The notes under the pieces: generated by a model
The model's input: only the letters and a program-made list of their open reading frames with translations
Told to the model about the DNA's origin: nothing
Databases searched by the model: none
Source of the DNA: Rhodobacter sp.
GTDB taxonomy: Bacteria; Pseudomonadota; Alphaproteobacteria; Rhodobacterales; Rhodobacteraceae
Direction: 5' to 3'
DNA: 40,837 nt
Assembly: GCA_022824145.1 (NCBI GenBank)
Contig: JAJEAY010000212.1
Span: 1 to 40,837, forward strand
In this document: positions 24,217-32,994 of the stretch, in pieces
Position numbering within the stretch: position 1 is the first letter of the stretch
Layout: every line of letters starts with the position of its first letter
Translations under genes and position numbers: made by a program

Positions 24217-25223
24217 TGTGTTCCTCCTGGGGCGACGCGCATGCCCGAAGCGTCGAAATAAAGGGCGTTGCGAGGTTCGATGGCAACTGTGTCCCCTGCA
24301 ACGAGGTTGGTATGGATGTCGGCCAAGGTGACGATTTCGAAGCCGTCAAGCCGAAGGTGCAGCCGGGTCTGGTCGCCAAGGCGCTCAATGCGCTGAACGC
24401 CGGCGGTGCGACCGGCGCCTTGAAAGATATGCTCCGGTCGCAGGCCAATGGTGGCGGCGCCTGCCGGACATTGTCCAAACAGGTCTGCGGGGAGTGCGTT
24501 TATCTTGGGCAGGCCGAGCCTGCCGGCCACATACAGGTTCGCCGGATTCTCGTAGATTTCCCGCGGCGACCCGAATTGCACCAGTCGGCCCTGATCGAGC
24601 ACTCCTACGCGGGTGGCCATCGTCATTGCTTCGATCTGGTCATGGGTCACGTATAGAAGGGTTGCGCCGAGATCGGCCTGAATGCGCTTGAGTTCGACCC
24701 GCAGTTCCGCGCGGAGCTTCGCGTCGAGGGAACTCAAGGGTTCGTCCATAAGATGGATTACCGGATCCCGCACCAAGGCGCGCCCGATCGAGACCCGTTG
24801 CATTTCTCCTCCGGAAAGCGCCGTCACCCGGTTTTCGAGCTTGGACGAGATGCGCAGAACCTCCGCCACTTCGGCGATTTTTCTCGCGATCTCTGTCTCC
24901 GGCGTCCTGAGGATAGGGGAGCGCAGGGGGAAGGCGAGATTCTCGCGCACCGTCATGTGTGGATAAAGGGAGTACTGCTGGAAGACCATTGCAACGTTGC
25001 GTTGGGCAGGAGTCTCCCTGATCACCGAACGGCCATCAATGAAGATGTCTCCTTCGTCTGGCCTTTCAAGGCCCGAGACAAGACGCAGGGTGGTCGTTTT
25101 GCCCGCGCTCGTGGGTCCGAGCAGGACCACAAAGGATCCATGGGCGATTTCCATGGTCAGCCTGTCCACGGCCGTCACGTCGTGGAAGGTCTTGGTGACG
25201 TTCTGAAGCGCGATGTCAGCCAT
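24213..25223 (-). CDS. ABC importer ATP-binding protein (first of two ATPases, GPTSAGKTT type)
   Basis: 336 residues. Walker A 'GPTSAGKTTT' (about 36-45), Q-loop 'VFQQYSLYPHM', signature 'LSGGEMQRVSIGRAL', Walker B 'VIHLMDEPLSSLD', H-loop 'VTHDQ', then a C-terminal TOBE-like regulatory domain. The unusual PTSAG Walker A loop, beside a second ATPase with the normal PSGCG loop, is the pattern I associate with two-ATPase glycerol or polyol importers (GlpS/GlpT type). It overlaps the kinase start by 4 nt. Confidence 0.92.
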   Translation of the reverse strand: MADIALQNVTKTFHDVTAVDRLTMEIAHGSFVVLLGPTSAGKTTTLRLVSGLERPDEGDIFIDGRSVIRETPAQRNVAMVFQQYSLYPHMTVRENLAFPLRSPILRTPETEIARKIAEVAEVLRISSKLENRVTALSGGEMQRVSIGRALVRDPVIHLMDEPLSSLDAKLRAELRVELKRIQADLGATLLYVTHDQIEAMTMATRVGVLDQGRLVQFGSPREIYENPANLYVAGRLGLPKINALPADLFGQCPAGAATIGLRPEHIFQGAGRTAGVQRIERLGDQTRLHLRLDGFEIVTLADIHTNLVAGDTVAIEPRNALYFDASGMRVAPGGTQ

Positions 25224-26313
25224 GGGCGAGTACGTCTTCGTTGAGTTCCGAGCGCAGCGCCCGACCGCTTGCTGCCTCGAAGAGCGTGACAGCGGCGCTT
25301 CCGAATTCCAGCCCGACCGTTTCGCCGATTCGGGCTGGCTGATCTGAAGGAATGCGTGCTTTCAGTTCACCATTCGCTGTCGTCAAGGACACGATCTGCG
25401 TCGTGCCGAGATATTCGGTTGCGGTGATCTCGCCCCTATACCCCGATGAGTCGGCAAACAGGACATGTTCGGGCCGCACGCCGAAGATCACTTCTCCGCT
25501 GACTGACTCCCGCAGCGCGGGAACTTCGACAGGTCTTCCGTTGAGCTTCACAGAGGTTGAGCCGGTCTCCAGCGCGCCTTGGACATTCAGGAAATTCATT
25601 GGGGGAGAGCCGATGAAGTCGGCGACGAACATGGTGGCTGGCTTGTCGTAAATGTCCTGGGGTTCGCCGAGCTGCTCGATGACACCATGGTTCATTACCA
25701 CGATCCTGTCGCCTTTCTGCATGGCTTCGAGCTGGTCATGGGTAACATAGATGGTTGTTGCGCCCATTCGGTCGTGCAGGTTCCTGAGTTCTTCGGACAT
25801 ATGTTCGCGAAATTCTGCATCAAGCGCCCCGAGAGGTTCGTCCATAAGGAAACACTTGGGACTCCGCACCACTGCCCGACCGAGGGCGACGCGCTGGCGG
25901 TCGCCGCCCGAAAGACCGCCGACAGACCGGTCGAGAATGTCCTCGATGCCAAGAATGCGGGCGACCTCCGCGACCCGCTCGCGAATCTGCGGTTTCGGCA
26001 TGCCTTGGCTGGCGAGTGGATAGCTGATGTTCCGGCGAACGTTCATGTGCGGATAAAGGGCGAACATCTGGAAGACGAACGCGATGTCCCGCTGGCTTGC
26101 CGGCTTGCGGCCGACCTCCTCTCCGTCAATGAAGATTTCGCCCGACGTTGGCAGTTCAAGACCGGCGATCATTCTAAGTGTTGTCGTCTTCCCGCATCCC
26201 GAAGGCCCAAGCAGCATGAAGAATTCGCCGTCGTTGACCGTGAAGGACGACGACCGGACAGCGGTGAAATCGCCGAACTCCTTGCACAGGTTGCGGACGG
26301 CGATCTCAGCCAT
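25216..26313 (-). CDS. ABC importer ATP-binding protein (second ATPase)
   Basis: 365 residues. Walker A 'GPSGCGKTTT', Q-loop 'VFQMFALYPHMNVRRN', signature 'LSGGDRQRVALGRAV', Walker B 'CFLMDEPLGALD', switch His in 'VTHDQLEAMQ', then a TOBE region with 'IGSPPMNFLNV' and 'GVRPEHV'. MalK/UgpC class. It overlaps the next ATPase by 8 nt, so the two are probably made in equal amounts and form a heterodimer. A 219-nt stretch without a gene separates it from the small membrane protein before it. Confidence 0.93.
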   Translation of the reverse strand: MAEIAVRNLCKEFGDFTAVRSSSFTVNDGEFFMLLGPSGCGKTTTLRMIAGLELPTSGEIFIDGEEVGRKPASQRDIAFVFQMFALYPHMNVRRNISYPLASQGMPKPQIRERVAEVARILGIEDILDRSVGGLSGGDRQRVALGRAVVRSPKCFLMDEPLGALDAEFREHMSEELRNLHDRMGATTIYVTHDQLEAMQKGDRIVVMNHGVIEQLGEPQDIYDKPATMFVADFIGSPPMNFLNVQGALETGSTSVKLNGRPVEVPALRESVSGEVIFGVRPEHVLFADSSGYRGEITATEYLGTTQIVSLTTANGELKARIPSDQPARIGETVGLEFGSAAVTLFEAASGRALRSELNEDVLAHG

Positions 26314-26532
26314 GGTTCCGTGCCTTTCCGGTTGAGCGGCGACAAACCGGATGTCCGCTTCCGGAACTGTCTCTGTTTGCCGGCCTGTCTGCCGTCAGCC
26401 GAAGCAATGGAGGGGAAACGCGCAGTCGCCCGGAAGCGCCCGCACTGCGAATCGTGGGCCATCCCGTTGGCGGGGCAGGGGGACGGGGCAGCGTGCGTGT
26501 TGCTGGGTTCATGGCGACCTGCGGCAAATCAG

Positions 26533-26721
26533 TTACTCCGGAAAATGGCTGACAACGATGAACATCAAGGTGCCGACCAGTGTTACCGAGAAGGAATAGG
26601 TAAAGCCTGTCAGGATAAAAGGCTGCATCATCATGGCAACGCCGCACGCAATCAGAACGGTTGCAACCATCTCCCATGGTCCGCGGCGGAAACGCGCAAG
26701 GTCTTTGAGGAACCGTGTCAT
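26533..26721 (-). CDS. Small two-helix membrane protein of the ABC operon
   Basis: 62 residues. A basic N-terminus ('KDLARFRRGPWEM') precedes two hydrophobic helices at about 17-35 and 41-59. The start lies in an ATGA overlap with the permease gene before it, so it is very likely a real gene. Small membrane proteins of this kind occur in glycerol/polyol ABC operons with two ATPases. Its role is unknown; it may support the permease pair. Confidence 0.72.
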   Translation of the reverse strand: MTRFLKDLARFRRGPWEMVATVLIACGVAMMMQPFILTGFTYSFSVTLVGTLMFIVVSHFPE

Positions 26722-27656
26722 TTCCGAACCGCTCCGAAGGTTATGCCGCGCAGCAGGTGCTTGCGCAGCAGGATTGTGAAAATCATGACGGGAAAGATGA
26801 ACAGTGTCGCGCCTGCTGCGACCGCTGGCCAGTCCCGTCCGCCGACGCCGATGATCGTAGGAATGAACGGTGGCGCGGTCTGCGCAGTTCCAGACGTAAG
26901 CAGAACCGCGAAGGCATATTCATTCCAGGCGAATATCAGGCAGAAGACCGCTGTCGACGCGATGCCGGTAACCGCCTGCGGCAGCACGACCTTGCGGAAC
27001 GCCTGGAACCGCGTGTAGCCGTCGATCAGCGCCGCTTCTTCGTATTCCCGGGGGATTTCGTCTATGAACCCTTTCAGCAGCCAGACCGACAGCGACAGGT
27101 TGACCGCGGTGTAGAGCAGTATCATTCCGGCATGGGTGTCGGACATCCCGAGCGAGCGGAACATGAGGAATATCGGGATTGCGACGGCGATGGGCGGCAT
27201 CATCCGCGTAGAAAGCACAAAGAACAGGAGATCGTCCTTCAGAGGCACCCGGAAACGCGAAAACGCGTAGGCTGCCAAAGTGCCGAGAAATACCGAAAGG
27301 AACGTCGATCCGAATCCGATGATAACGGAGTTCATGAACCGTTCGCCGAATCTGGAAGGCCCCGCGATGACCATTCCTTTCTCGCGAACGATTTCCTCGT
27401 ACCAGGTTTTCGGGGGATTGGCGGCGAGAAATTCCTCCGTCTGCCGCGTCTGCGTAGTGAACAGGTTGACGTAGCCTTCGAGCGTGGGCTCGAACAAAAC
27501 CTTTGGAGGATAGGCAATCGAGTCGGGGGATGACTTGAAGCCCGTGGCCACGATCCAAAGGAGCGGCATTAGCGTGATCAGCGCATAAGCGATCACGAGC
27601 GCGCCGGCGATCCACTTCTGTCGTGCGGAAGGCTCGGTGATCGAGTGGCCGCTCAT
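26718..27656 (-). CDS. ABC importer permease, MalG-like
   Basis: The start at 27656 is fixed by an ATGA overlap with the preceding permease; the frame stays open upstream, but that is only overlap with the other gene. 312 residues, about six membrane helices, a periplasmic insert after helix 1 ('LFTTQTRQTEEFLAANPP'), and the cytoplasmic EAA loop 'YEEAALIDGYTRFQAFRKVV' that docks to an ATPase. It pairs with the preceding permease. Confidence 0.92.
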   Translation of the reverse strand: MSGHSITEPSARQKWIAGALVIAYALITLMPLLWIVATGFKSSPDSIAYPPKVLFEPTLEGYVNLFTTQTRQTEEFLAANPPKTWYEEIVREKGMVIAGPSRFGERFMNSVIIGFGSTFLSVFLGTLAAYAFSRFRVPLKDDLLFFVLSTRMMPPIAVAIPIFLMFRSLGMSDTHAGMILLYTAVNLSLSVWLLKGFIDEIPREYEEAALIDGYTRFQAFRKVVLPQAVTGIASTAVFCLIFAWNEYAFAVLLTSGTAQTAPPFIPTIIGVGGRDWPAVAAGATLFIFPVMIFTILLRKHLLRGITFGAVRK

Positions 27657-28585
27657 CGCTCTTTCACCCTGTTGAGTGCCTTTACGTAGATTGATGCGAG
27701 TCCGAAAACAGTAACGAACAGTATGATCGCGTAGGCAGATGCATAGCCTGTGCGCCATTTTTCGAACGCTTCGCGCTTGAGGTTGATCGAGGTCAGTTCG
27801 GTGGTCGATCCAGGTCCGCCGCCTGTGAGCTGCACCACGAGATCGAACATCTTGAAATTCTCGATGCCGCGAAACAGAACCGCGAGCATCAGGAACGGAA
27901 GAACCATAGGAACGGTGATGGTCCAGAACTGGCGCCATTTGGACGCCCTGTCGCACTCCGCTGCCTCGTAGATGGAATCCGGAATCGACCGCAGTCCTGC
28001 AAGGCAGATGAGCATGACGAAAGGTGTCCACATCCAGGTGTCAACGATCACGATCGCCCACGGCGCCAGAGCGACGTCGCCGATCATGCTGAATCCGGTT
28101 GGATCGGCGCCGGTGAAGAAGGCGACGATGTAATTGAAGAGACCGATCTGCGGCTGGTACAGGAAGGTCCAGAAATTCCCGACAACGGCGGGCGACAGCA
28201 TCATCGGCAGCACGATGATTGTTGTCCATAGATCGTTGCCTCTGAATTTCCGGTTGATGAGCCAGGCCAGCCCGAAGCCGATCAGCACCTGAAGCAGCAA
28301 TGTCCAGAACAGGAAATGCGCAGTGGCCTGCATCGTGAGCCAGATGTCGCTGTCGGTAAGGATGCGTTCGTAGTTGCGCAGTCCAACCCATTTGACATCG
28401 GCGTTCGGTCGATTTGCCCTGTAGTTCGTGAAACTCAGGCGGATCGTCCATGCAAGCGGAAAGATGTTTATGGCGAGAAGCAGGAAGATCGTCGGAGCGA
28501 CGAACACCCATGCGATGGCGCGGTCCGACAGGCCCCGGATCCGCCGCGCGACACCTTGCGGCGTGGCTTGGGCAATGCGGTTCAT
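27653..28585 (-). CDS. ABC importer permease, MalF/UgpA-like
   Basis: 310 residues with about six helices and the EAA loop 'YEAAECDRASKWRQFWTITV'. The N-terminus is hydrophilic and basic. It follows the binding-protein gene after 140 nt that hold a hairpin, and overlaps the next permease by 4 nt. Confidence 0.92.
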   Translation of the reverse strand: MNRIAQATPQGVARRIRGLSDRAIAWVFVAPTIFLLLAINIFPLAWTIRLSFTNYRANRPNADVKWVGLRNYERILTDSDIWLTMQATAHFLFWTLLLQVLIGFGLAWLINRKFRGNDLWTTIIVLPMMLSPAVVGNFWTFLYQPQIGLFNYIVAFFTGADPTGFSMIGDVALAPWAIVIVDTWMWTPFVMLICLAGLRSIPDSIYEAAECDRASKWRQFWTITVPMVLPFLMLAVLFRGIENFKMFDLVVQLTGGGPGSTTELTSINLKREAFEKWRTGYASAYAIILFVTVFGLASIYVKALNRVKER

Positions 28586-28687
28586 CGCCGGCTCCGGTAT
28601 AGGGTGGCTCTCCTCATACTAGCTCCGGGTACTCCGCAGTGCGCCAATGCACCGTCGCGCTTTCAGTTCCCCGCCGCCGGAATGTGT

Positions 28688-28714
28688 GGTGCGGCCGCAG
28701 GGAGCAGCCGCACC
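28688..28714 (-). promoter_or_regulatory. Stem-loop between binding-protein and permease genes
   Basis: GGTGCGGC and GCCGCACC pair perfectly (8 bp) around an 11-nt loop, just after the binding-protein stop. No T run follows, so it is not a full terminator. Such hairpins commonly protect the upstream message and let binding protein be made in excess over the membrane subunits. Confidence 0.6.
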
Positions 28715-28725
28715 GAGGAAGATAC

Positions 28726-30066
28726 TCAGAGCTTGCCTTCGTCTTCGAAGACCTCGATCCAGTCTTCAACCAGGCTGTCAAGCGCCTCCTTCGCGGTGCC
28801 TTCGCCCGCGATGACGTATTTGTGCACATGGTCCTGCATTGCCAGCAGAAGCGAGGCATAGGCGGGCTCGGCCCAGAAGTCCTTCACGATGGCCATCGAG
28901 TCAAGGAATGTCTGCGCATATGGCTGGCTGGTCGCGAATCCGGGATCCTCGACAACGGCCCGCAGGGCGGAATATCCGCCGAGTTCCCACCACTTCTTCT
29001 GGATCTGCGGCTGCGCGAACCACTTGATGTATTCCAGCGCCGCGTCCTGGCTGTCGGAATAGGATACGACCGAGATGCCTTGGCCCCCGAGCTGCGCGAA
29101 GTGGCCTCCAGGCCCGGCAGGATTCGGGAAATATCCCGAACGGTCGCCGCCGACATTGGAATCGGCGTTCACGCCGGGCCAGATGAACGCGAAATTCATC
29201 TGCAGCGCGACCTGACCTGACTTGAACGCGTCGATGGCTTCCGACATGTACCAGTCGGACGACCCCGGCGGCGTGCAGCAGTCATAGAGTTCCTTGTAAT
29301 ACTCCAGTCCGGCGACCGCGCCTTCGGAATTCACAAAGCCTTCCAGTTCGTACGGGTTGTCCGGATTGCCGTATTCGAAACCGAAATTGTACAGGGCGTT
29401 GGTGACGCCCATCGTGATGCCTTCCGATCCGCGTTCGGTGTATATCGCCGCTCCGTAGACTGTTGTGCCGTCAATTTCGCGGCCTTGGAAGAAAGCTGCT
29501 ATGTCCTTGAGTTCGCCCAAGGTCTGCGGGACGCCGAGATCGCGGCCGTACTCTTCGCTGTAGGCCGCCTGCAGTTCCGGCCGTTCGAACCAGTCCTTGC
29601 GGTAGGTCCATCCCACGACATCGCCGAACGCGGGCAGCGCCCAGTAGTTTGGCGTGCCCTTCGGCCATTCGGCATATCCGGTGACGGTTGCGGGAATGAA
29701 GTCGTCCATCGAGATGCCTTCGGCATCGAAAAAGCCGTTCAGCTTGACGTAATGTCCTGCCTCCGCGCCGAGGCCGATCCACTGGCTGTCGCCGATCATG
29801 AGATCGCAGAGCTTGCCGCCGGAATTCAGTTCGTTGAGCATGCGGTCAGCGAAATTCGGCCATGGCACGAATTCGAAGCTCATGTTGTGGCCGCTCGCGG
29901 CTTCGAAATCCTTTGAAAGCTCGATCAGAGCGTTCGCCGGATCCCAGGCGGCCCAGCACAAAGTCAGGTCATCCGCATTCGCGCCGGTTGCGGCAAGCGA
30001 AGACGCGGCAACGAGTCCCGCTGCCGTTACACGCCGGGCGTACCCTGGGGAAGTCATTCTTTTCAT
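28726..30066 (-). CDS. Periplasmic sugar/polyol-binding protein of the ABC importer
   Basis: 446 residues, extracellular solute-binding protein family 1. AGGAGG lies 8 nt before the ATG. Signal peptide of about 31 residues with core 'VTAAGLVAASSLAATGANA', then mature 'DDLTLCWAAWDPANALIEL'. Aromatic residues suited to sugar stacking are frequent ('YWALPAFGDVVGWTYRKDWF'). Two adjacent cysteines ('YDCCTPPGSSDW') are unusual. Substrate is unknown; the kinase at the operon end suggests a triose, tetrulose or polyol. Confidence 0.92.
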   Translation of the reverse strand: MKRMTSPGYARRVTAAGLVAASSLAATGANADDLTLCWAAWDPANALIELSKDFEAASGHNMSFEFVPWPNFADRMLNELNSGGKLCDLMIGDSQWIGLGAEAGHYVKLNGFFDAEGISMDDFIPATVTGYAEWPKGTPNYWALPAFGDVVGWTYRKDWFERPELQAAYSEEYGRDLGVPQTLGELKDIAAFFQGREIDGTTVYGAAIYTERGSEGITMGVTNALYNFGFEYGNPDNPYELEGFVNSEGAVAGLEYYKELYDCCTPPGSSDWYMSEAIDAFKSGQVALQMNFAFIWPGVNADSNVGGDRSGYFPNPAGPGGHFAQLGGQGISVVSYSDSQDAALEYIKWFAQPQIQKKWWELGGYSALRAVVEDPGFATSQPYAQTFLDSMAIVKDFWAEPAYASLLLAMQDHVHKYVIAGEGTAKEALDSLVEDWIEVFEDEGKL

Positions 30067-30145
30067 GGGCTTTTCCTCCTACCGTTGTCCAAGCCTGCCA
30101 GACGGTTTCATACCGCCCGCGCACGATCCTCGGAATGCCTTCAGA

Positions 30146-30174
30146 CCATAAATGAGGAACGTATCTCATGTCAA
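30146..30174 (-). promoter_or_regulatory. ABC-kinase operon promoter with a LacI-type operator in its spacer
   Basis: On the minus strand TTGACA (30174-30169) and TTATGG (30151-30146) are 17 nt apart. The spacer is almost exactly an 18-bp imperfect palindrome (30152-30169, ATGAG...CTCAT with a central C-G step), the form of LacI-family operators. A partial second copy (TGAGGTACGATAAT) lies just upstream near 30182-30195. The lacI-type gene is the next gene upstream, which makes repression by its product likely. Confidence 0.7.
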
Positions 30175-30270
30175 GATGAATCTTGAGGTACGATAATCTT
30201 TCTCGGTCGCCACACCCACATGCCGCGCTTGCGACGGATCGGTCATCTGCTTTCCCGACCAACCACCCAG

Positions 30271-31326
30271 CTAAGGGTCTCGCGCTTGCGGACAGCACAG
30301 GTCAGGTATGTTTTCCCTAAGAACGATTTCGATTCGCAGACGCTCCTGCGCTACAGATATCGGAACCTCATCGCTCAGGCTCCGAAGCACCCGGAGTGTG
30401 CTTCGCGCGAGATGGCCGACATTCTGGGAAATGACTGCGGCAATTTCGTCATTCAGCAGCGCCCTGCGCATCGCTGGCGTCAGTTCGTGGACGATTACGA
30501 CAAGCTCCCGGAGCGTGTCGCTTTGTCTCAGCGCTGAGAGAATTCGAGTGTTGCCTGTACCCATTGAGTAAACCCCGGCCAGGCGTGGCCGGTTGGCTAC
30601 GATGCGGCCAATCACCTCGTCGATGCGGGAGGGATCGTCGAATGACTCCACTGAGGGAAGCACATTCAGGGATGGGAAATCCTGCGTCATGACGGCATCG
30701 AATCCGAGTCTGCGCTCCAGGCTGTCGCGGGACCGCATTGAGTTTGTGATAACAAGAATGTCGCCGGAGGTCCGGGTGAACCGGCCCATCAGCTGAGCGG
30801 CGGTTCGACCGGCCGCTACGCTGTTGATTCCGATGAAATAGTCCCGTTCGGAATGGGGAAGGTCTGAGACAAGCGTGACCACGGCCAGGCCGTCGTTCTT
30901 GAGTCGGGCGACCGCATCACGCACTTGCGGGGTTTCCGGCACCATCACGGCGACGCCGCACAATTCGGTGGTGTCGAGCGCTTTGAGCGTTCTCACGACG
31001 GCGTGCGGGTCATGCGCGGACGTGGTCACGGTCTCGACCAGCATTCTGTCGGCGATCTGTGTTGCCCTGGTTTCGCTGAGGGCTGAACGAAGCATGTCGG
31101 TGAATTCGCTTGGGCCTTCCGGCAATACGAATACGAACCTGTACTGGCGCTTTCGGGCGAGATTCGCTGCGTAGGTATCGCGGACATATCCAAGAAGGCG
31201 CACCGCATCATGAACCTTGACGATCGTCGGTTCCCTGACACCTGGGCGTCCGTTCAGAACACGGTCCACCGTTGCGAGGCTCACTCCAGCTTCCCGTGCT
31301 ATGTCGCGTACCGTGGGCCTGTTCAA
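30271..31326 (-). CDS. LacI-family transcriptional regulator of the ABC-kinase operon
   Basis: The start is taken as TTG at 31326: GGGGAGAG lies just ahead of it and the product then begins at the classic headpiece 'RPTVRDIAREAGVSLATVDR' (3-22) and 'VLNGRPGV'. An ATG 36 nt earlier would add a hydrophobic tail not seen in the family. 351 residues: the headpiece, then a periplasmic-binding-protein-like sensor domain with 'DYFIGINSVAAGRTAAQLM' and 'GVYSMGTGNTRIL'. It is transcribed in the same direction as the importer genes, 204 nt upstream of the binding-protein gene, with a separate promoter. Confidence 0.92.
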   Translation of the reverse strand: MNRPTVRDIAREAGVSLATVDRVLNGRPGVREPTIVKVHDAVRLLGYVRDTYAANLARKRQYRFVFVLPEGPSEFTDMLRSALSETRATQIADRMLVETVTTSAHDPHAVVRTLKALDTTELCGVAVMVPETPQVRDAVARLKNDGLAVVTLVSDLPHSERDYFIGINSVAAGRTAAQLMGRFTRTSGDILVITNSMRSRDSLERRLGFDAVMTQDFPSLNVLPSVESFDDPSRIDEVIGRIVANRPRLAGVYSMGTGNTRILSALRQSDTLRELVVIVHELTPAMRRALLNDEIAAVISQNVGHLARSTLRVLRSLSDEVPISVAQERLRIEIVLRENIPDLCCPQARDP

Positions 31327-31346
31327 TATCGCTCTCCCCGTAAAAA

Positions 31347-31375
31347 AAGTTACCCAGAACAATGATGCACGTCAA
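31347..31375 (-). promoter_or_regulatory. Promoter candidate of the LacI-family gene
   Basis: TTGACG (31375-31370) and TAACTT (31352-31347) are separated by 17 nt on the minus strand, and the TTG start follows about 20 nt later. The short leader is consistent with a low-level regulator promoter. Confidence 0.5.
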
Positions 31376-31616
31376 TCAACAAGCTTTACTGCCTTTCGAT
31401 GTGACAGTGCGGGTTGTCGAGTGGCAGCGATGCGCGATGGCAGGGCCAAGCGGAACATCAAGCCCAAGCGGGTCAGTTGGGAGGGGCGAAACCGAGTCGA
31501 TTCCTTTTGGTGTTCTGAAAGTAAAGAAATGACGGCCTGTCCGCTGCGGCTGGCGCGTTGATGGTGACAGAAATAGAAACAGGCAGCTCAGTGCGCGGCA
31601 TGGCTTCCCCGCCCGC

Positions 31617-32126
31617 TCACTCCGGGCCTCCGGATATCCGGCCTTCTTCGTCGACGAGAATGACGCGCGTCGGCAGGTTGGCTCCCCATTTCCACATGAC
31701 GAGATTGAGGTCCGCCAAGCCGGCTCCAGCGGCGAAGCTGCGGACCTGAATCCCAGCGTAGCCGGCCGCGACCAGACGATCGGCGAGGGCCTGCGTCGCC
31801 GGTACGGACCCGGCCAGCATTTCCGCTTCCCAGGTCGGACAGGCCAGATCGGCCTCTGCCACGCCCAGCGCGCGGCGCCGTTCACCGTCCGTTGAGTCGA
31901 ACAGTGGTTCGGCATCGACCTCGTAGGCGCACAGGGTCAGGGGCTGCATCGGTCGGCCCAGCGGCTGCGCCTCGCGGATCGCGGTCAAAGGCGCGGGCGA
32001 TGTATAGAAGGCCGGTACGCCTCTCCGGTTGAACCGGCCACCGTGAAGGCAGGTCCCTTCACCGGACAGCGGCGTCCAAGACCATTGCGGATTGTGCGCC
32101 CGATAGACCAGCCCGCGGAAACGCAT
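31617..32126 (-). CDS. RES-domain toxin (NAD+ phosphorylase-type) of a RES-Xre pair
   Basis: 169 residues, typical for RES. 'VYRAHNP' near residue 8 and 'GGRFNRRGVPAFYTSPAPLTAIREA' across 29-53 give the conserved Arg and Glu. The C-terminus 'LADLNLVMWKWGANLPTRVILVD' is the usual RES ending. RES toxins degrade NAD+ and stop growth when their antitoxin is lost. It follows the antitoxin gene by 15 nt, the usual antitoxin-first order. Confidence 0.9.
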   Translation of the reverse strand: MRFRGLVYRAHNPQWSWTPLSGEGTCLHGGRFNRRGVPAFYTSPAPLTAIREAQPLGRPMQPLTLCAYEVDAEPLFDSTDGERRRALGVAEADLACPTWEAEMLAGSVPATQALADRLVAAGYAGIQVRSFAAGAGLADLNLVMWKWGANLPTRVILVDEEGRISGGPE

Positions 32127-32141
32127 TGAAGAAAGCCGGAC

Positions 32142-32492
32142 TCAGGCGTAGCCGCCGGCCGTGATCCGGTCGAGGTAAGCATGGACATGTTCTGCCCTGC
32201 CGCCCCGCACCAGCTGGTCCGCCGTTACGCCGCCGAAACCGGGCAGTGGCTCGGCCCGGAACCAGGCATAAGCCGCGAGGGGCGATCCAGTTACCGCTTC
32301 GACGCGGTTGAGGATTTCCAGCATCTGGCGCAGGCGGACCTGGGTCTTGCGCGCCCGGACGCGGGAGGTCCGCGCGAACGCATCCTTTCCCAGGCCCAGC
32401 GTGCCAGCGATCTCGGACTTTGTAGTCCGCAACGCGTCAGCAATAAGCGCCGGCGAAAACGCCTCGTCCGCAATGAATTCCTGAAGCCGCAT
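32142..32492 (-). CDS. Xre/MbcA/ParS-type antitoxin of the RES pair
   Basis: 116 residues. The N-terminal helices, with 'ALRTTKSEIAGTLGLGKDAF' (about 21-40), form the HTH, followed by 'LRQMLEILNRVEAVTGSPLAAYAWFRAEP', the DUF2384/MbcA-ParS-Xre toxin-binding domain, and 'LPGFGGVTADQLVRGG' near the end. It neutralises RES and usually represses its own operon. An AGG seven nt ahead of the ATG serves as ribosome binding site. Confidence 0.88.
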   Translation of the reverse strand: MRLQEFIADEAFSPALIADALRTTKSEIAGTLGLGKDAFARTSRVRARKTQVRLRQMLEILNRVEAVTGSPLAAYAWFRAEPLPGFGGVTADQLVRGGRAEHVHAYLDRITAGGYA

Positions 32493-32508
32493 GACCGAAC
32501 CTCACGGA

Positions 32509-32530
32509 TTTTCACACAATATAGCGAAAA
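32509..32530 (-). promoter_or_regulatory. Likely autoregulatory operator/promoter of the RES-Xre operon
   Basis: TTTTC and GAAAA flank an AT-rich core with a TATATT/TATTGT -10-like element, forming a partly symmetric 22-bp site 17 nt ahead of the antitoxin start. Antitoxin binding to such a site would shut the operon down. The -35 box is not clear. Confidence 0.45.
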
Positions 32531-32994
32531 AAACCACGCAGTCCAGAAAAGACCATCCAAATCGTAACAGGCGGCAGAAGCATTCCCGGCGCACAGGCCA
32601 ACGCCCAACGCCCTCAGCCCCTCACCCGTACGGCAGCGCGTGGCGGGGTCAACGGTCGGAGTGTTGGGCGGAGAAGACTGCTTCGGCCCGCGCCGAGAAA
32701 TCAGATAGTCGCGGTGCTGCTGTCAATGAGGTGCGCCGCCATGTTCATCATCGTGCGCGTGGCGTGCCTGTGACGAAGATAGTGCGGTCGCCGACGAGCG
32801 CATCGACTAAGGGACTCGCGGGCGCCGGACAATCTGCTGACTCCCTCGCCGAGGCGGCGTTCCCGGGTGGCCGTCACCGGCATCTCAGGATGCGGATCTG
32901 GTTCAAGGCGTCGCACCAAAGATCTCGGGCTAGATTATTCTGGCGGGTGCAGCCGTCCGAGGTGCGCGGTGGCGCGTCCATTTTTGGCGCGCCG
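32531..32994. other. Gene-free stretch between the toxin-antitoxin pair and the PtuB remnant
   Basis: No frame here shows a recognisable domain. A 72-residue minus-strand frame (32701-32919) is open but without homology I can name. It may be debris of an earlier insertion in this defence island. Confidence 0.4.

Noticed and set aside
25579-27018. 479-codon plus-strand open frame
   Set aside because: It runs antisense through an ATPase, the small membrane protein and a permease, all supported by motifs; no protein family is visible in it.
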